Positions 55,678-63,550 of a DNA stretch of 64,000 nt are shown here, one piece after another; the stretch's first letter is position 1; the number at the start of each line of letters is the position of its first letter. The position numbers and the translations under genes are program-made. Below the pieces are notes generated by a model. The model made no database searches, had not been told where the DNA came from, and worked only from the letters and a program-made list of their open reading frames with translations. The DNA comes from Pigmentiphaga kullae. Lineage in GTDB: Bacteria; Pseudomonadota; Gammaproteobacteria; Burkholderiales; Burkholderiaceae_B. The DNA is taken from contig NZ_SGXC01000001.1 of the NCBI RefSeq assembly GCF_004216695.1, forward strand, positions 620,001 through 684,000, read 5' to 3'.

Positions 55678-55994
55678 GACGATGACTCCTGGCCCAAGAA
55701 GTGGGTGTTGACGCGGCGCACGACCATGCGGCGATAGATGCCGGCCTGCGCGTACGGGTCCGCGTCGGCCCAGGCCCGGGCCTCGTCCATCGAATCGAAA
55801 GCGGCCACCAGCAGGCTGCCGCAGTAGCCGCCCTGGCCCGCGTCCGAATCCCGCAAAGGACCCGACACGATCACGCGGCCCTGGGCGGCCAGTTCGGCGC
55901 GGCGGCGGATGTGGGCGTCGCGCAGGGGCGCACGCAGCGCCTCGCTGTGGTCCACGTCCTCGGCGTACATCAGATAGAGTGCGCGGCCGGTCAT
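55674..55994 (-). CDS. YciI-family protein (106 aa)
   Basis: A small ferredoxin-like alpha/beta protein begins MTGRALYLMYAEDVDHSEALRAPLRDAHIRRRAELAAQGRVIVSGPL and continues DPYAQAGIYRRMVVRRVNTHF, matching the YciI/muconolactone-isomerase-like outline. The proposed active His and Asp are conserved in RDAHIRRR and ADADPYAQAG. Some relatives cleave or isomerise aromatic intermediates. It is coupled to the Bug gene and stands just after the terminator of the catechol operon. The 56041–56091 inverted repeat (GTCCGAA … TTCGGAC) may be in its promoter. Confidence 0.75.
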   Translation of the reverse strand: MTGRALYLMYAEDVDHSEALRAPLRDAHIRRRAELAAQGRVIVSGPLRDSDAGQGGYCGSLLVAAFDSMDEARAWADADPYAQAGIYRRMVVRRVNTHFLGQESSS

Positions 55995-56092
55995 GGGAGC
56001 CGGGCCGCGGGGCAGGGGGTTCTGGGCATGGGCAGGCAAAGTCCGAAAAATGGAACATCCGTTTTGAACAGTGGACGAATGTTATTCGGACT

Positions 56093-56142
56093 CTGAAAAA
56101 AATTGATCGTCTTTGGTCCGATATATGGACCAAAGACGATCA
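56093..56142 (-). terminator. Strong intrinsic terminator of the phenol/catechol operon
   Basis: TGATCGTCTTTGGTCC (56104–56119) and GGACCAAAGACGATCA (56127–56142) form a perfect 16-bp stem with a 7-base loop. Read leftward it is followed by a run of seven T (ATTTTTTT). It lies 34 bp past the catechol dioxygenase stop. Confidence 0.93.
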
Positions 56143-56175
56143 GGCAAACCCGAACCCCGCTGACCCCGCGGCGGC

Positions 56176-57120
56176 TCAGGTGAATACGCTCAGGAATTTC
56201 TCGTTCAGCTTGCGGTCGTGGTAGAAGATGCCCGTGCCGAGCTGGTCATCGGTCCAGGTGATCACAGGCTTGTCGGGGTACCACGTGTACCCGCCCGAGA
56301 ACACCTCGTTGCGGTTGCCGCTGGGATCGAAGAAGTACACCGTCTCGCCCCGCGTGATGCCATGCCGCGTCGGGCCGATGTCCAGCGACACCCGGCGCTT
56401 GGAGATGATGTCCGCCGCCTTCAGCACCTCGCCCCAGTTGTCCAGCAGGAAGGACACGTGGTGCAGCTTGTTCTTGACCGGCTGGCGGATGAAGGCCACG
56501 TCGTGCGCCTTGTTGGCGCAGCTCAGGAAAGCGCCGATCATCAGCTTGCCGTCGTCGGCCACGACCTGCTCCGACAGGCCGAAGCCCAGCACTTCGGTGA
56601 ACAGCTTGTAGGTGCCGTCCAGGTCATCGCCATACAGCAGGCAATGGTCGAAGGAACGCGGGGCCATGCCCTTCAGGTCGTCGGGCCACGGGTCCGGATT
56701 CCGATAGCCGGTGGCGCAGCCGGTCGCTTCGCGATAGGCATACAGTTCCATCACGTGCCCCGTGGGGATGGTGAAGCGGAAACGCTTGCCGGTCTTGGGA
56801 TGTTCGCCGGCATCGATCCAGCTCATCTCGGTCGCCAGCCCGCTGGCCTTTACGTCGGCCGACAGCTTCTCCAGCGTCGCGTCAGAATCGACTTTCCAGC
56901 CCATGTAGTCCATGCCGGATTCGTCGGCCTCACGCAGCACGACGCTGTGGTGGTCCGATTCGTCCCAGCCCTTCAGGAACACGCGCGGACTGCCGTCGGC
57001 GGCCTTGTCGCGCATGACCTCGGTCAGGCCGATGGTGTCCACGTAATGCCGCACCGCCGGCTCGAGTTCGAGCACGCGTATGCAGACGTGCCCGGGACGC
57101 AGCACTCCGGTTATTGCCAT
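56176..57120 (-). CDS. dmpB: Catechol 2,3-dioxygenase (314 aa)
   Basis: This type I extradiol enzyme (VOC fold, two halves) cleaves catechol to 2-hydroxymuconic semialdehyde. The iron ligands are His159 (RSFDHCLLYG), His220/221 (KNKLHHVSFLL) and Glu272 (GNRNEVFSGG). The catalytic His253 lies in GPTRHGITRG and the conserved Tyr in ETVYFFDPSG. It is the last gene of the operon before the strong terminator and follows the porin gene by 36 bp. The downstream meta-cleavage genes (dmpC onwards) are not in the window. Confidence 0.95.
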   Translation of the reverse strand: MAITGVLRPGHVCIRVLELEPAVRHYVDTIGLTEVMRDKAADGSPRVFLKGWDESDHHSVVLREADESGMDYMGWKVDSDATLEKLSADVKASGLATEMSWIDAGEHPKTGKRFRFTIPTGHVMELYAYREATGCATGYRNPDPWPDDLKGMAPRSFDHCLLYGDDLDGTYKLFTEVLGFGLSEQVVADDGKLMIGAFLSCANKAHDVAFIRQPVKNKLHHVSFLLDNWGEVLKAADIISKRRVSLDIGPTRHGITRGETVYFFDPSGNRNEVFSGGYTWYPDKPVITWTDDQLGTGIFYHDRKLNEKFLSVFT

Positions 57121-57156
57121 GTGAGTCTCCTTGGGGTGTGCAAAAGATGGTCGGGG

Positions 57157-58239
57157 TCAGAACATGTGGCGCATGCCCACGCGCACCAGCGTCTGGGTCT
57201 TGCCGTCGGACGGTCCGTTCATGCCGGCGATCCAGGCGGTGGCGCCGGGCGCGCCGCCCGCGCGCTGGTAGACCAGGGCCGCGTAGGCGTCGGTGCGCTT
57301 GGACAGGGCGTAGCCCAGCGTGGCGCTGGCCTGGTGGGCGTGTACCTTGTTCAGGGTGGCATTGGCCCACTGGTACTGGTAGTCCAGCAGCAGCGTGGTG
57401 CTGGCCGCCACCGGCAGGGTCGTGCCGACCTGCGCCACCTGGACCGAACCGCCGGTGAAGGTGTTGCGCGTGTTGGTATACAGCGCGTTCAGCACGGCGC
57501 CGCCGAGCTGGTAGCGGCCGCCCAGGCCCCAGGTGCGGATGCCGTCGTTGCCGTTGTTGATGGCCGCGTTGCGGGCATCGGTAATGGCGGCCGTCAGTGC
57601 GAAGGGGCCGCGCGCGTAGGACAGGCCGGCGCTGTAGGTCCGGCCCTGCCCCATGCTGCCCGGCTGTTCGCCGAAGCCGTACAACGCGCCGAAGGTCAGG
57701 CCGCCGTAGTTGGCGCTGGTGAACTTGACCGAGTTGTCGACCCGCTTGGCGCCGGCCACGCCGTCGAAGTCCATCGCCCCACCCGGCATGCCGGGCACGC
57801 CCAGTCCGCCGAAGGGCCCCAGGCGCAGGTTGTACAGGCCGATCATCGGGAAGGATGGCCCGTAGCGCCCCGGCCCCAGCATGTCGAAGCTGAAGTCGTA
57901 CTGCTTGCCCAGGGTCAGCGTGCCCCAGGACTGCGAACTCAGGCCCACGTAGGCCTGACGGCCGAACAGCGGCCCCACGCTGGCGCCGTTGTCGGCGGCG
58001 AACTGGCCTTCCAGCGTGAACACCGCCTTCATGTCGTTGCCCAGCGCCTCGCTGCCGCGCAGGCCGAACAGGTTGGGCGACAACAGGCCCGTGTCCATGG
58101 ACCAGGAACCTTTGCCGCCGTAGTTGGACAGGTAGTTCACGCCGGCATCGATGATGCCGTACAGCGTGGTCGTGGTCTGCGCCACCGCCGGGGTGGCGCA
58201 GGTCAGGGCCAGGGGAAGCAGGAGTCTCGCGCTTTTCAT
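57157..58239 (-). CDS. Gram-negative porin, 16-stranded type (360 aa)
   Basis: The signal peptide MKSARLLLPLALTCATPAVA precedes TTTTLYGIIDAGVNYLSNYGG, the N-terminus of the betaproteobacterial trimeric porins. It carries the eyelet-loop motif GSEALGNDMKAVFTLEGQF and ends in a C-terminal Phe (GMRHMF). Set inside the phenol operon between ferredoxin and catechol dioxygenase, it may admit phenols or the aromatic acids derived from them. ATG 58239 is used; the GTG at 58251 is not a signal-peptide start. Confidence 0.88.
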   Translation of the reverse strand: MKSARLLLPLALTCATPAVAQTTTTLYGIIDAGVNYLSNYGGKGSWSMDTGLLSPNLFGLRGSEALGNDMKAVFTLEGQFAADNGASVGPLFGRQAYVGLSSQSWGTLTLGKQYDFSFDMLGPGRYGPSFPMIGLYNLRLGPFGGLGVPGMPGGAMDFDGVAGAKRVDNSVKFTSANYGGLTFGALYGFGEQPGSMGQGRTYSAGLSYARGPFALTAAITDARNAAINNGNDGIRTWGLGGRYQLGGAVLNALYTNTRNTFTGGSVQVAQVGTTLPVAASTTLLLDYQYQWANATLNKVHAHQASATLGYALSKRTDAYAALVYQRAGGAPGATAWIAGMNGPSDGKTQTLVRVGMRHMF

Positions 58240-58247
58240 CGTTATGG

Positions 58248-58613
58248 TCACTCGTCGGAGGTTGAAATGGGACGCCCCTCCTCCAGGACGTCCCGGGAAA
58301 AGTGCCGGGTCACGCAGCGGCGCATCCGGTCCAGCGCCTGGACCTCGATGTCGCCGCGCGGCATGACGCGGCAGGCCAGCACCACGCCTGCCGCCTCTTC
58401 CTCGGCGCTGACGCAGCCGCGGCTCATCTTCAAGGCCAGGTAGGCGCCGCGCACGACGCGGCTCTTGCAGACGCCGCAGCCGCCGCCGCGGCAGCCCACC
58501 GGGATCCCTCTGCGGCCCAGGGCTTCCATCCCGGCCAGGAGAGTCTGCGACGGCGCGCAGCGATACCGCTCGCCGGTATCCAGGATGTGGACCTCGTGGG
58601 TGTCGGCATCCAT
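58248..58613 (-). CDS. dmpQ: [2Fe-2S] ferredoxin, DmpQ/XylT-type (121 aa)
   Basis: The plant-type cluster ligands are seen as C-R-G-G-G-C-G-V-C (VGCRGGGCGVCKSR) and a fourth Cys in VVLACRVMP, residues about 41–49 and 80. In meta pathways such ferredoxins re-reduce the iron of catechol 2,3-dioxygenase after inactivation. A C-terminal extension of about 35 residues beyond the usual ferredoxin is seen. It lies 5 bp after the reductase gene and before the porin. Confidence 0.88.
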   Translation of the reverse strand: MDADTHEVHILDTGERYRCAPSQTLLAGMEALGRRGIPVGCRGGGCGVCKSRVVRGAYLALKMSRGCVSAEEEAAGVVLACRVMPRGDIEVQALDRMRRCVTRHFSRDVLEEGRPISTSDE

Positions 58614-58618
58614 GGAAC

Positions 58619-59686
58619 TCAGATCGCCTTGAACAAGGGACTGCGGCGGCCTTCCTGCGCCTGCGCCGCGGTCAGGAATTTCTCGACGTGGATGTCGCGC
58701 TCGAACAGCCGGCCCTGCATCAGCGTGCCGATGCAGGCCTCGATCATGGGCGGCGGTCCGCACAGATAGGCCTTGTGGCCGCGAAAATCCGCGCGCCCGT
58801 CCTGCCCCGCGTACAGCCGCGCCAGCACCTCGTGCACGAAACCGGTCTCGCACCGCCCTTGCCCGTCGTGCGCGTCGGACAGCGCCGGCACGTAGCGGAA
58901 GTTGGCGTGCCGCGCGGCCAGTTCCTCGAACCAGTCCGAGCAGTACAGCTCGCCCGCATGGCGTGCGCCGTGCACCAGCGTGATGGGCTGCTCGCAGCCC
59001 TCGGCCAGCAGTTCGGCGATCATGGACTTGGGGCTGGACAGCCCCGATCCGCCGGCCAGGAAAATCATCGGCACCCGCGCCGACTTGCGCACGTAGAAGC
59101 GCCCGAACGGAGCCGACAGCGGCAGGCATTCGCCCTCGCGCAGGTGCTCGTGGATGTAGCCCGTGGCCGCGCCGCCCTCGACCTTGCGTACGTGCAGCTC
59201 CACCACGTTCTCACCCGGCGCGTTGGCCAGCGAGAACGCGCGCCGGCCTTCCACGCCCGGCACCGCCAGGTTGGCGTACTGCCCCGCCTGGAAGCGCACC
59301 GGCCGGTCGGTGCGCAGCCACACGCCCTTGATGGTGGGCGTCAGGTCGCGCAGCGCCACCACCTCGCCCACATAGTCCTCCAGCGGCAGGTATTGCGCGT
59401 CGGGCTCTTCGTCGACGTCGGCCTCGATCATCAGGTCGGCCTCGGGCATGGCGCAGCAGGCCAGGCAATGCCCTTCGTCCCGCTCGAAATCCATCAGGGC
59501 GAAGCTGCTGGACGCGCCGTGGTCCACCTCGCCTTCCTGCACGTGCACCTTGCAGGTGCCGCACAGGCCGTGGCCGCAGGCATGCGGCAGCCAGATGCCG
59601 CTGCGCAGGCAGGCGTCCAGCACAGTCTGGCCCGGCTCGATGTCTATGGTCTGGCCCAGCGGCTCGATGGTGAGTTGGTAACTCAT
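58619..59686 (-). CDS. dmpP: Phenol hydroxylase reductase component (355 aa)
   Basis: An N-terminal plant-type [2Fe-2S] domain (CGHGLCGTC and a later CLAC, residues about 35–75) is followed by FAD- and NAD-binding domains, with RAFSLANAP for FAD and LAGGSGLSSPKSM plus YLCGPPPMIEA for NAD(P)H. It passes electrons from NADH to the hydroxylase DmpLNO. The length equals DmpP (about 353). Confidence 0.96.
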   Translation of the reverse strand: MSYQLTIEPLGQTIDIEPGQTVLDACLRSGIWLPHACGHGLCGTCKVHVQEGEVDHGASSSFALMDFERDEGHCLACCAMPEADLMIEADVDEEPDAQYLPLEDYVGEVVALRDLTPTIKGVWLRTDRPVRFQAGQYANLAVPGVEGRRAFSLANAPGENVVELHVRKVEGGAATGYIHEHLREGECLPLSAPFGRFYVRKSARVPMIFLAGGSGLSSPKSMIAELLAEGCEQPITLVHGARHAGELYCSDWFEELAARHANFRYVPALSDAHDGQGRCETGFVHEVLARLYAGQDGRADFRGHKAYLCGPPPMIEACIGTLMQGRLFERDIHVEKFLTAAQAQEGRRSPLFKAI

Positions 59687-59704
59687 GTGCTGCTCCCACG
59701 TATC

Positions 59705-60067
59705 CTACGAATGGCTGCCGCCTATGCCGTCCAGGCCCGGCGTGCGCAGGCGTATCGCCGACTTGTGCGCGAGGCCGTTGTCGGCCAGGCTCTTGCCGGG
59801 GTCCGGCCGCCACGGCTGTCCGCCGTGTTCCCACTGCGCCGCCGACCAGTCGATGCGGGCGAAATCGGGATGGGCGCCGTAGATGCCGGGCAGCACCTCG
59901 TCCACCAGGGCGGCGAAGGGCATGTCCGGCGGCACCGGCAGACACACCGGCGAGCAGAACATCATGTGGCCGTCCCAGTTGATGTACAGCAGCCGGTTGC
60001 CGCCGAACTTGTCCTCGGTATCCTGGACGGGACCGGCATAGCCGGGTTCGAGCGCGATGACAGGCAT
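59705..60067 (-). CDS. dmpO: Phenol hydroxylase gamma-type small subunit (120 aa)
   Basis: The sequence MPVIALEPGYAGPVQDTEDKFGGNRLLYINWDGHMMFCSPV is diagnostic of DmpO-type subunits, which complete the DmpLNO hydroxylase. It lies between dmpN and dmpP and no other motif is needed for the assignment. It is part of the same polycistronic transcript. Confidence 0.95.
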   Translation of the reverse strand: MPVIALEPGYAGPVQDTEDKFGGNRLLYINWDGHMMFCSPVCLPVPPDMPFAALVDEVLPGIYGAHPDFARIDWSAAQWEHGGQPWRPDPGKSLADNGLAHKSAIRLRTPGLDGIGGSHS

Positions 60068-60087
60068 GTTCGTCTCCTAGAGTTTGC

Positions 60088-61620
60088 TTACGCGACCTGC
60101 TTTTCCGGCGTGTCGCCACCAGTCCAGCGGTCCCAGTTGCGGCGGTCGGCCGAGGTGTCGAAATCGCCGTTGTCCTCGCCCGCCTTCAGGTGGTACCAGT
60201 CCAGCACCTCGGGCACCGTGGCGCCGCCGCAATTGCCCTGGAAGATCTGGTGCACCGGCAGCCAGGCCTGCACGTACTTCTCGGGCTCGCCCTCGAACAC
60301 GTCCTTGCAGCCGTCCGAGCAGAAGTGGTACTTCATGCCGTGATAGGTGGTCTCGCGCATGCAGATGCGCGTCGGGTCGTCCGGCTCGGTGAAAGCCATG
60401 GGGATCTGGCAGATCTGGCACAGCATGGGCAGCGCGTTGTTGTAGAAGCGCTTGCCGTCCCGCGCCTGCCGGTCCCAGTGCTCCAGGCGCGGGCGATACA
60501 GGCGGTCGAAGCTGGCCGGATACTTCTCCGACAGCCAGGCCATCTCGTCCGGCCGCGGAATCCACGTGTGGATCGCCGCCGCGTGCGTGTAGTTGTAGAA
60601 AATGCCCCAGGCCTGGTGCGAGATGTGATCCTTCTCCTTGCGCGCCTGCTCGTGATACTTCGGCATGCGGATGCCGTAGCGGGCCAGGTCCTGGAACAGC
60701 GCGCCGCCGTTCTTCTCGAAATAGATCTCCCAGGCCTCGGACCACGACATCACCCGCTTGGGCAGCATGTAGTCCATCATCATCGCCACCAGCGTCAACA
60801 GCCGATAGCCGCGCCAGAACCACTTGTCTATCCACTTCTGCACGATGGGCAGATTGTCCGGATCCTGTTCCAGCAGGAACTTCACGATCTCCAGCCCCAG
60901 CGTCATGTGGCGCGACTCGTCGCTCTGCGCCGAGAAGCCGAAGGTGACCGTGGCCATGTCGCCGTTGAACGCCGCGCCGCTCATGAACGGCATGAACAGC
61001 AGATTCGTCAGCACGTACTCGAACGAGAACGAGATCGCCGTCACGAACTCGAACGGCCCCGCCGACATCGCATCGTCGAAATACGACTTCGGCACCGACA
61101 GGTACCAGACCCGGTCATGCATGTGCTTGAAGTCATGCAGGCCGTTGAAATACTTGTTGTAGTGGCTGATCGTGTGGATCTGCGTCTGCGAATGCCGCAG
61201 CTCGTCGATCGACTGCATCTGGCTCGCGATGCGCGCCCCCACCCCGCGGAAATTGCGCCCCGCCATCGCATAGCCCCGGTGCGCCGCGTACTCCAGCGGG
61301 CTCACCCCTTGCAGGAACAGCTTGATCGCGTTGATGTAGCGCGCGTCGGTCACGTTGAACTGGCCGTTGTTCTGCGCGAAGGCATCGATGATCGCGTACA
61401 GCTTGCGCTCCTTCTCGCCCTGGAACTTCCAGTACGCGTCCATCGTCAGGCGGAAAGGATCTTCCCACTTGTCCCAGTCGTGCACCTTGATGCCCTCGAA
61501 CTTGTCGTAGGGGAACACCTTGTCCATCGGCTGATAGCTGGTTTCCCAGCCCAGGTCGCGGGTCAGGAGCGCGTAGCGCTCCTTCAGGCCCAGCTTGCGC
61601 GCGGGCGTCGATGTGGTCAT
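60088..61620 (-). CDS. dmpN: Phenol hydroxylase large (alpha) subunit with the di-iron site (510 aa)
   Basis: The two E-x-x-H iron motifs are present as DELRHSQTQ (residues about 132–140) and DESRHMTLG (about 230–240), with the bridging glutamates between them. A short Cys-rich C-terminal domain (MLCQICQIPMAF … ICMRETTYHGMKYHFCSDGCKDVF), typical of DmpN, follows. The enzyme hydroxylates phenol and methylphenols to catechols. The length matches DmpN (about 517). Confidence 0.97.
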   Translation of the reverse strand: MTTSTPARKLGLKERYALLTRDLGWETSYQPMDKVFPYDKFEGIKVHDWDKWEDPFRLTMDAYWKFQGEKERKLYAIIDAFAQNNGQFNVTDARYINAIKLFLQGVSPLEYAAHRGYAMAGRNFRGVGARIASQMQSIDELRHSQTQIHTISHYNKYFNGLHDFKHMHDRVWYLSVPKSYFDDAMSAGPFEFVTAISFSFEYVLTNLLFMPFMSGAAFNGDMATVTFGFSAQSDESRHMTLGLEIVKFLLEQDPDNLPIVQKWIDKWFWRGYRLLTLVAMMMDYMLPKRVMSWSEAWEIYFEKNGGALFQDLARYGIRMPKYHEQARKEKDHISHQAWGIFYNYTHAAAIHTWIPRPDEMAWLSEKYPASFDRLYRPRLEHWDRQARDGKRFYNNALPMLCQICQIPMAFTEPDDPTRICMRETTYHGMKYHFCSDGCKDVFEGEPEKYVQAWLPVHQIFQGNCGGATVPEVLDWYHLKAGEDNGDFDTSADRRNWDRWTGGDTPEKQVA

Positions 61621-61664
61621 GTGCGTCTCCGTATTTGCTTGATGGGGAATGGCGTTTGCCGGCC

Positions 61665-61937
61665 TCAGCGGTGCCAGGCCAGCGTGAACTCGTCGTCCGT
61701 CTCGTCGATGTTTCCCGACAGCGAGATCAGGTTCACGTGCAGCTCCTGCAGATCCCAGTCGCGGCCCAGGCGCTCCTCCACCGAGGCGCGCCGGACCACC
61801 AGCGAATCCGGCGCGTCGATCTTCACCATGGCCGGAAAATCCTGGCGCTGCGCGCGCGGGTTGTCTTGCAGGATCGCGTCGATGATGCTGCGGGTATCGT
61901 CATTGGCCTGGAAGGCGATGAATACGTTCTGGGACAT
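61665..61937 (-). CDS. dmpM: Phenol hydroxylase activator protein (90 aa)
   Basis: The small effector (MSQNVFIAFQANDDTRSIIDAILQDNP … SLSGNIDETDDEFTLAWH) is the DmpM/MmoB-type coupling protein, without cofactor, which tunes the hydroxylase. It lies between dmpL and dmpN in the canonical order. Confidence 0.95.
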   Translation of the reverse strand: MSQNVFIAFQANDDTRSIIDAILQDNPRAQRQDFPAMVKIDAPDSLVVRRASVEERLGRDWDLQELHVNLISLSGNIDETDDEFTLAWHR

Positions 61938-61966
61938 GGCGGTTCCTTGCTTGATGGGGGTTCGGG

Positions 61967-62965
61967 TCAAACGGCGATCTGGCACTTCGCGGCGCGCTGG
62001 CGCAGCGCCGACGCCGCCTCGTCCAGCTGCGCGGCGGCGCGGTCGCCGAAGGCAACCGCTGCCCACGGCGCCAGCGCCTCCTTGCCGCGCGCAAGCCAGT
62101 CCTTCAACCACGTCGACAGCAAGGCCGCGTTCTCCGGCGATTCCTCGGCCGCCGTCTTCAGGCAGGCGTCCACCCAGCGCAGGTTCTCGCCATGCCAGTC
62201 GCGCATGAACTCCACGCTCATCCCGAAACCATTGCCCGTGGCCGCCGACAGCTCCCGCTCCAGCGCCTGGAACACCAGCGGATAGACCAGCCCGTCCAGC
62301 GCGAAGTCTTGCGCCACGAACACCTCGAACCAGTCCTTCGTCACGAACAGGTTCTCCATCTCGCGCCGCAGCCCCTGCCACTCCGGCGAGCCCAGCCAAT
62401 GCTGCTTCGCCCGCGCCAGCGACGCCCCCTGATTGCCGTCCAGCAGCAGCCCGATACGGCTCAGGTACTGCGCCAGCCCCAGCCGGTCCATGCTCTGGTA
62501 CTGCGCTGCCTGCGTGATCGCCGCGCCATAGCCATAGGCCGTCACATAACAGTTGTTCATGTTCGCGCCCCACTCGTAGTGGCGCAGCGGCAGCACCAGT
62601 TCCTCGATGCGCTGCCGCGCCTCGCCCGGCGCCTCGCGCAGCAGGCCGCGCTTGTCCACGAACTCCAGCGCGCTTTCCTGCGCCTCCTGCTGCCGCGCGC
62701 GGGCCTGCGTGTACGTGCCGTAGTAGTAATGACGCGGATCCTTGAACGCGTACCAGTCCCGCATCGCCACCGCCGTGCGGCGCGTGTCGTACAGCTCGAA
62801 CTCCGGCTGCCACAACGGCCGGTAGTGGAAATTCACCTCCGGCTGCAGGTCATAGGTCGCCTCCTGATAGCGCGACGCCGGCTTGTCCGCGCCGAAACGG
62901 CGCGCGATGTGGGAAAACGTCTGGCGAATCGGACGGATGTCGGAAGTCTTGATATCGACTTGCAT
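61967..62965 (-). CDS. dmpL: Phenol hydroxylase beta-type subunit (332 aa)
   Basis: The start MQVDIKTSDIRPIRQTFSHIARRFGADKPASRYQEATYDLQP is the DmpL signature. The helical body resembles DmpN but lacks iron-binding motifs, as expected for the structural subunit. The length equals that of DmpL (about 330). Confidence 0.96.
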   Translation of the reverse strand: MQVDIKTSDIRPIRQTFSHIARRFGADKPASRYQEATYDLQPEVNFHYRPLWQPEFELYDTRRTAVAMRDWYAFKDPRHYYYGTYTQARARQQEAQESALEFVDKRGLLREAPGEARQRIEELVLPLRHYEWGANMNNCYVTAYGYGAAITQAAQYQSMDRLGLAQYLSRIGLLLDGNQGASLARAKQHWLGSPEWQGLRREMENLFVTKDWFEVFVAQDFALDGLVYPLVFQALERELSAATGNGFGMSVEFMRDWHGENLRWVDACLKTAAEESPENAALLSTWLKDWLARGKEALAPWAAVAFGDRAAAQLDEAASALRQRAAKCQIAV

Positions 62966-63001
62966 GGCTGGGTCTCGTCGGAAGGGGAAAAAGGGAAGGC
63001 G

Positions 63002-63259
63002 CTACTCGGCCACGCCGGGCGAGCCGTAGCGCCACTTCATGCGCTCCAGGTCCAGGCGGGCCGCTTCCTCCGCGCCCACCATCCGCACGCGGTTGCGGCG
63101 GCAGAACTCCTGGAATTGGGGAAACTCCAGCACCAGCTCCACGGCCAGTTCCGGATCGCCTATCGAGAACTCGAACTCGACGTAGCGGCTTTCCAGCAGA
63201 CCCAGGACGCGGACATAGCGGGAGGGATGCGGTGGCGTGCCGGCGGCGGTTGCATCCAT
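63002..63259 (-). CDS. dmpK: Phenol hydroxylase assembly protein (85 aa)
   Basis: The protein (RYVRVLGLLESRYVEFEFSIGDPELAVELVLEFPQFQEFCRRN) is DmpK-like, needed for assembly of the active hydroxylase. It is the first gene of the operon, 81 bp from the sigma-54 promoter at 63340–63355. Confidence 0.92.
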   Translation of the reverse strand: MDATAAGTPPHPSRYVRVLGLLESRYVEFEFSIGDPELAVELVLEFPQFQEFCRRNRVRMVGAEEAARLDLERMKWRYGSPGVAE

Positions 63260-63339
63260 GGGCGTGTCTCCATGGGGCGTGATGCCCTCGTTGATTTCAT
63301 GACTTGGCGCAGCGGGGGCTGCGGTGGTGCCATGAGAAG

Positions 63340-63355
63340 TGCAACGGGCGTGCCA
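63340..63355 (-). promoter_or_regulatory. Sigma-54 promoter of the phenol hydroxylase operon
   Basis: Leftward, TGGCACGCCCGTTGCA agrees fully with the –24/–12 consensus TGGCACG-N4-TTGCA. It lies 81 bp upstream of dmpK. Such operons are driven by a DmpR/XylR-type activator; only half-sites TTGATC (63481–63486) and TTGATTT (63370–63376) are visible as its binding region, and no activator gene is in the window. The region 63260–63550 holds no other gene. Confidence 0.9.
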
Positions 63356-63550
63356 GCGGGGGCAAGTGGTTGATTTGGCGGGGGATTTTTCTGCGCGAGA
63401 CCAGAGGTGCGGGATTTCCTGGATGCGGAAAAGGGGAAATGCTGCGGTGCAGCTTTATGAAATGGTGAAAGAGGACGGACTTGATCCAGCCACGGAACCA
63501 CCGCACGCGGAAGCCGCGCGCGTCCGGCGCGGGAACCTCCGCGCCCGAAC

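Noticed and set aside
56041-56091. GTCCGAA … TTCGGAC inverted repeat as a separate operator
   Set aside because: Seven-base arms 37 bases apart near a strong hairpin are too weak to be listed as a site.
63361-63490. A complete DmpR-type upstream activating site
   Set aside because: Only TTGAT half-sites are visible, not the paired inverted repeat.
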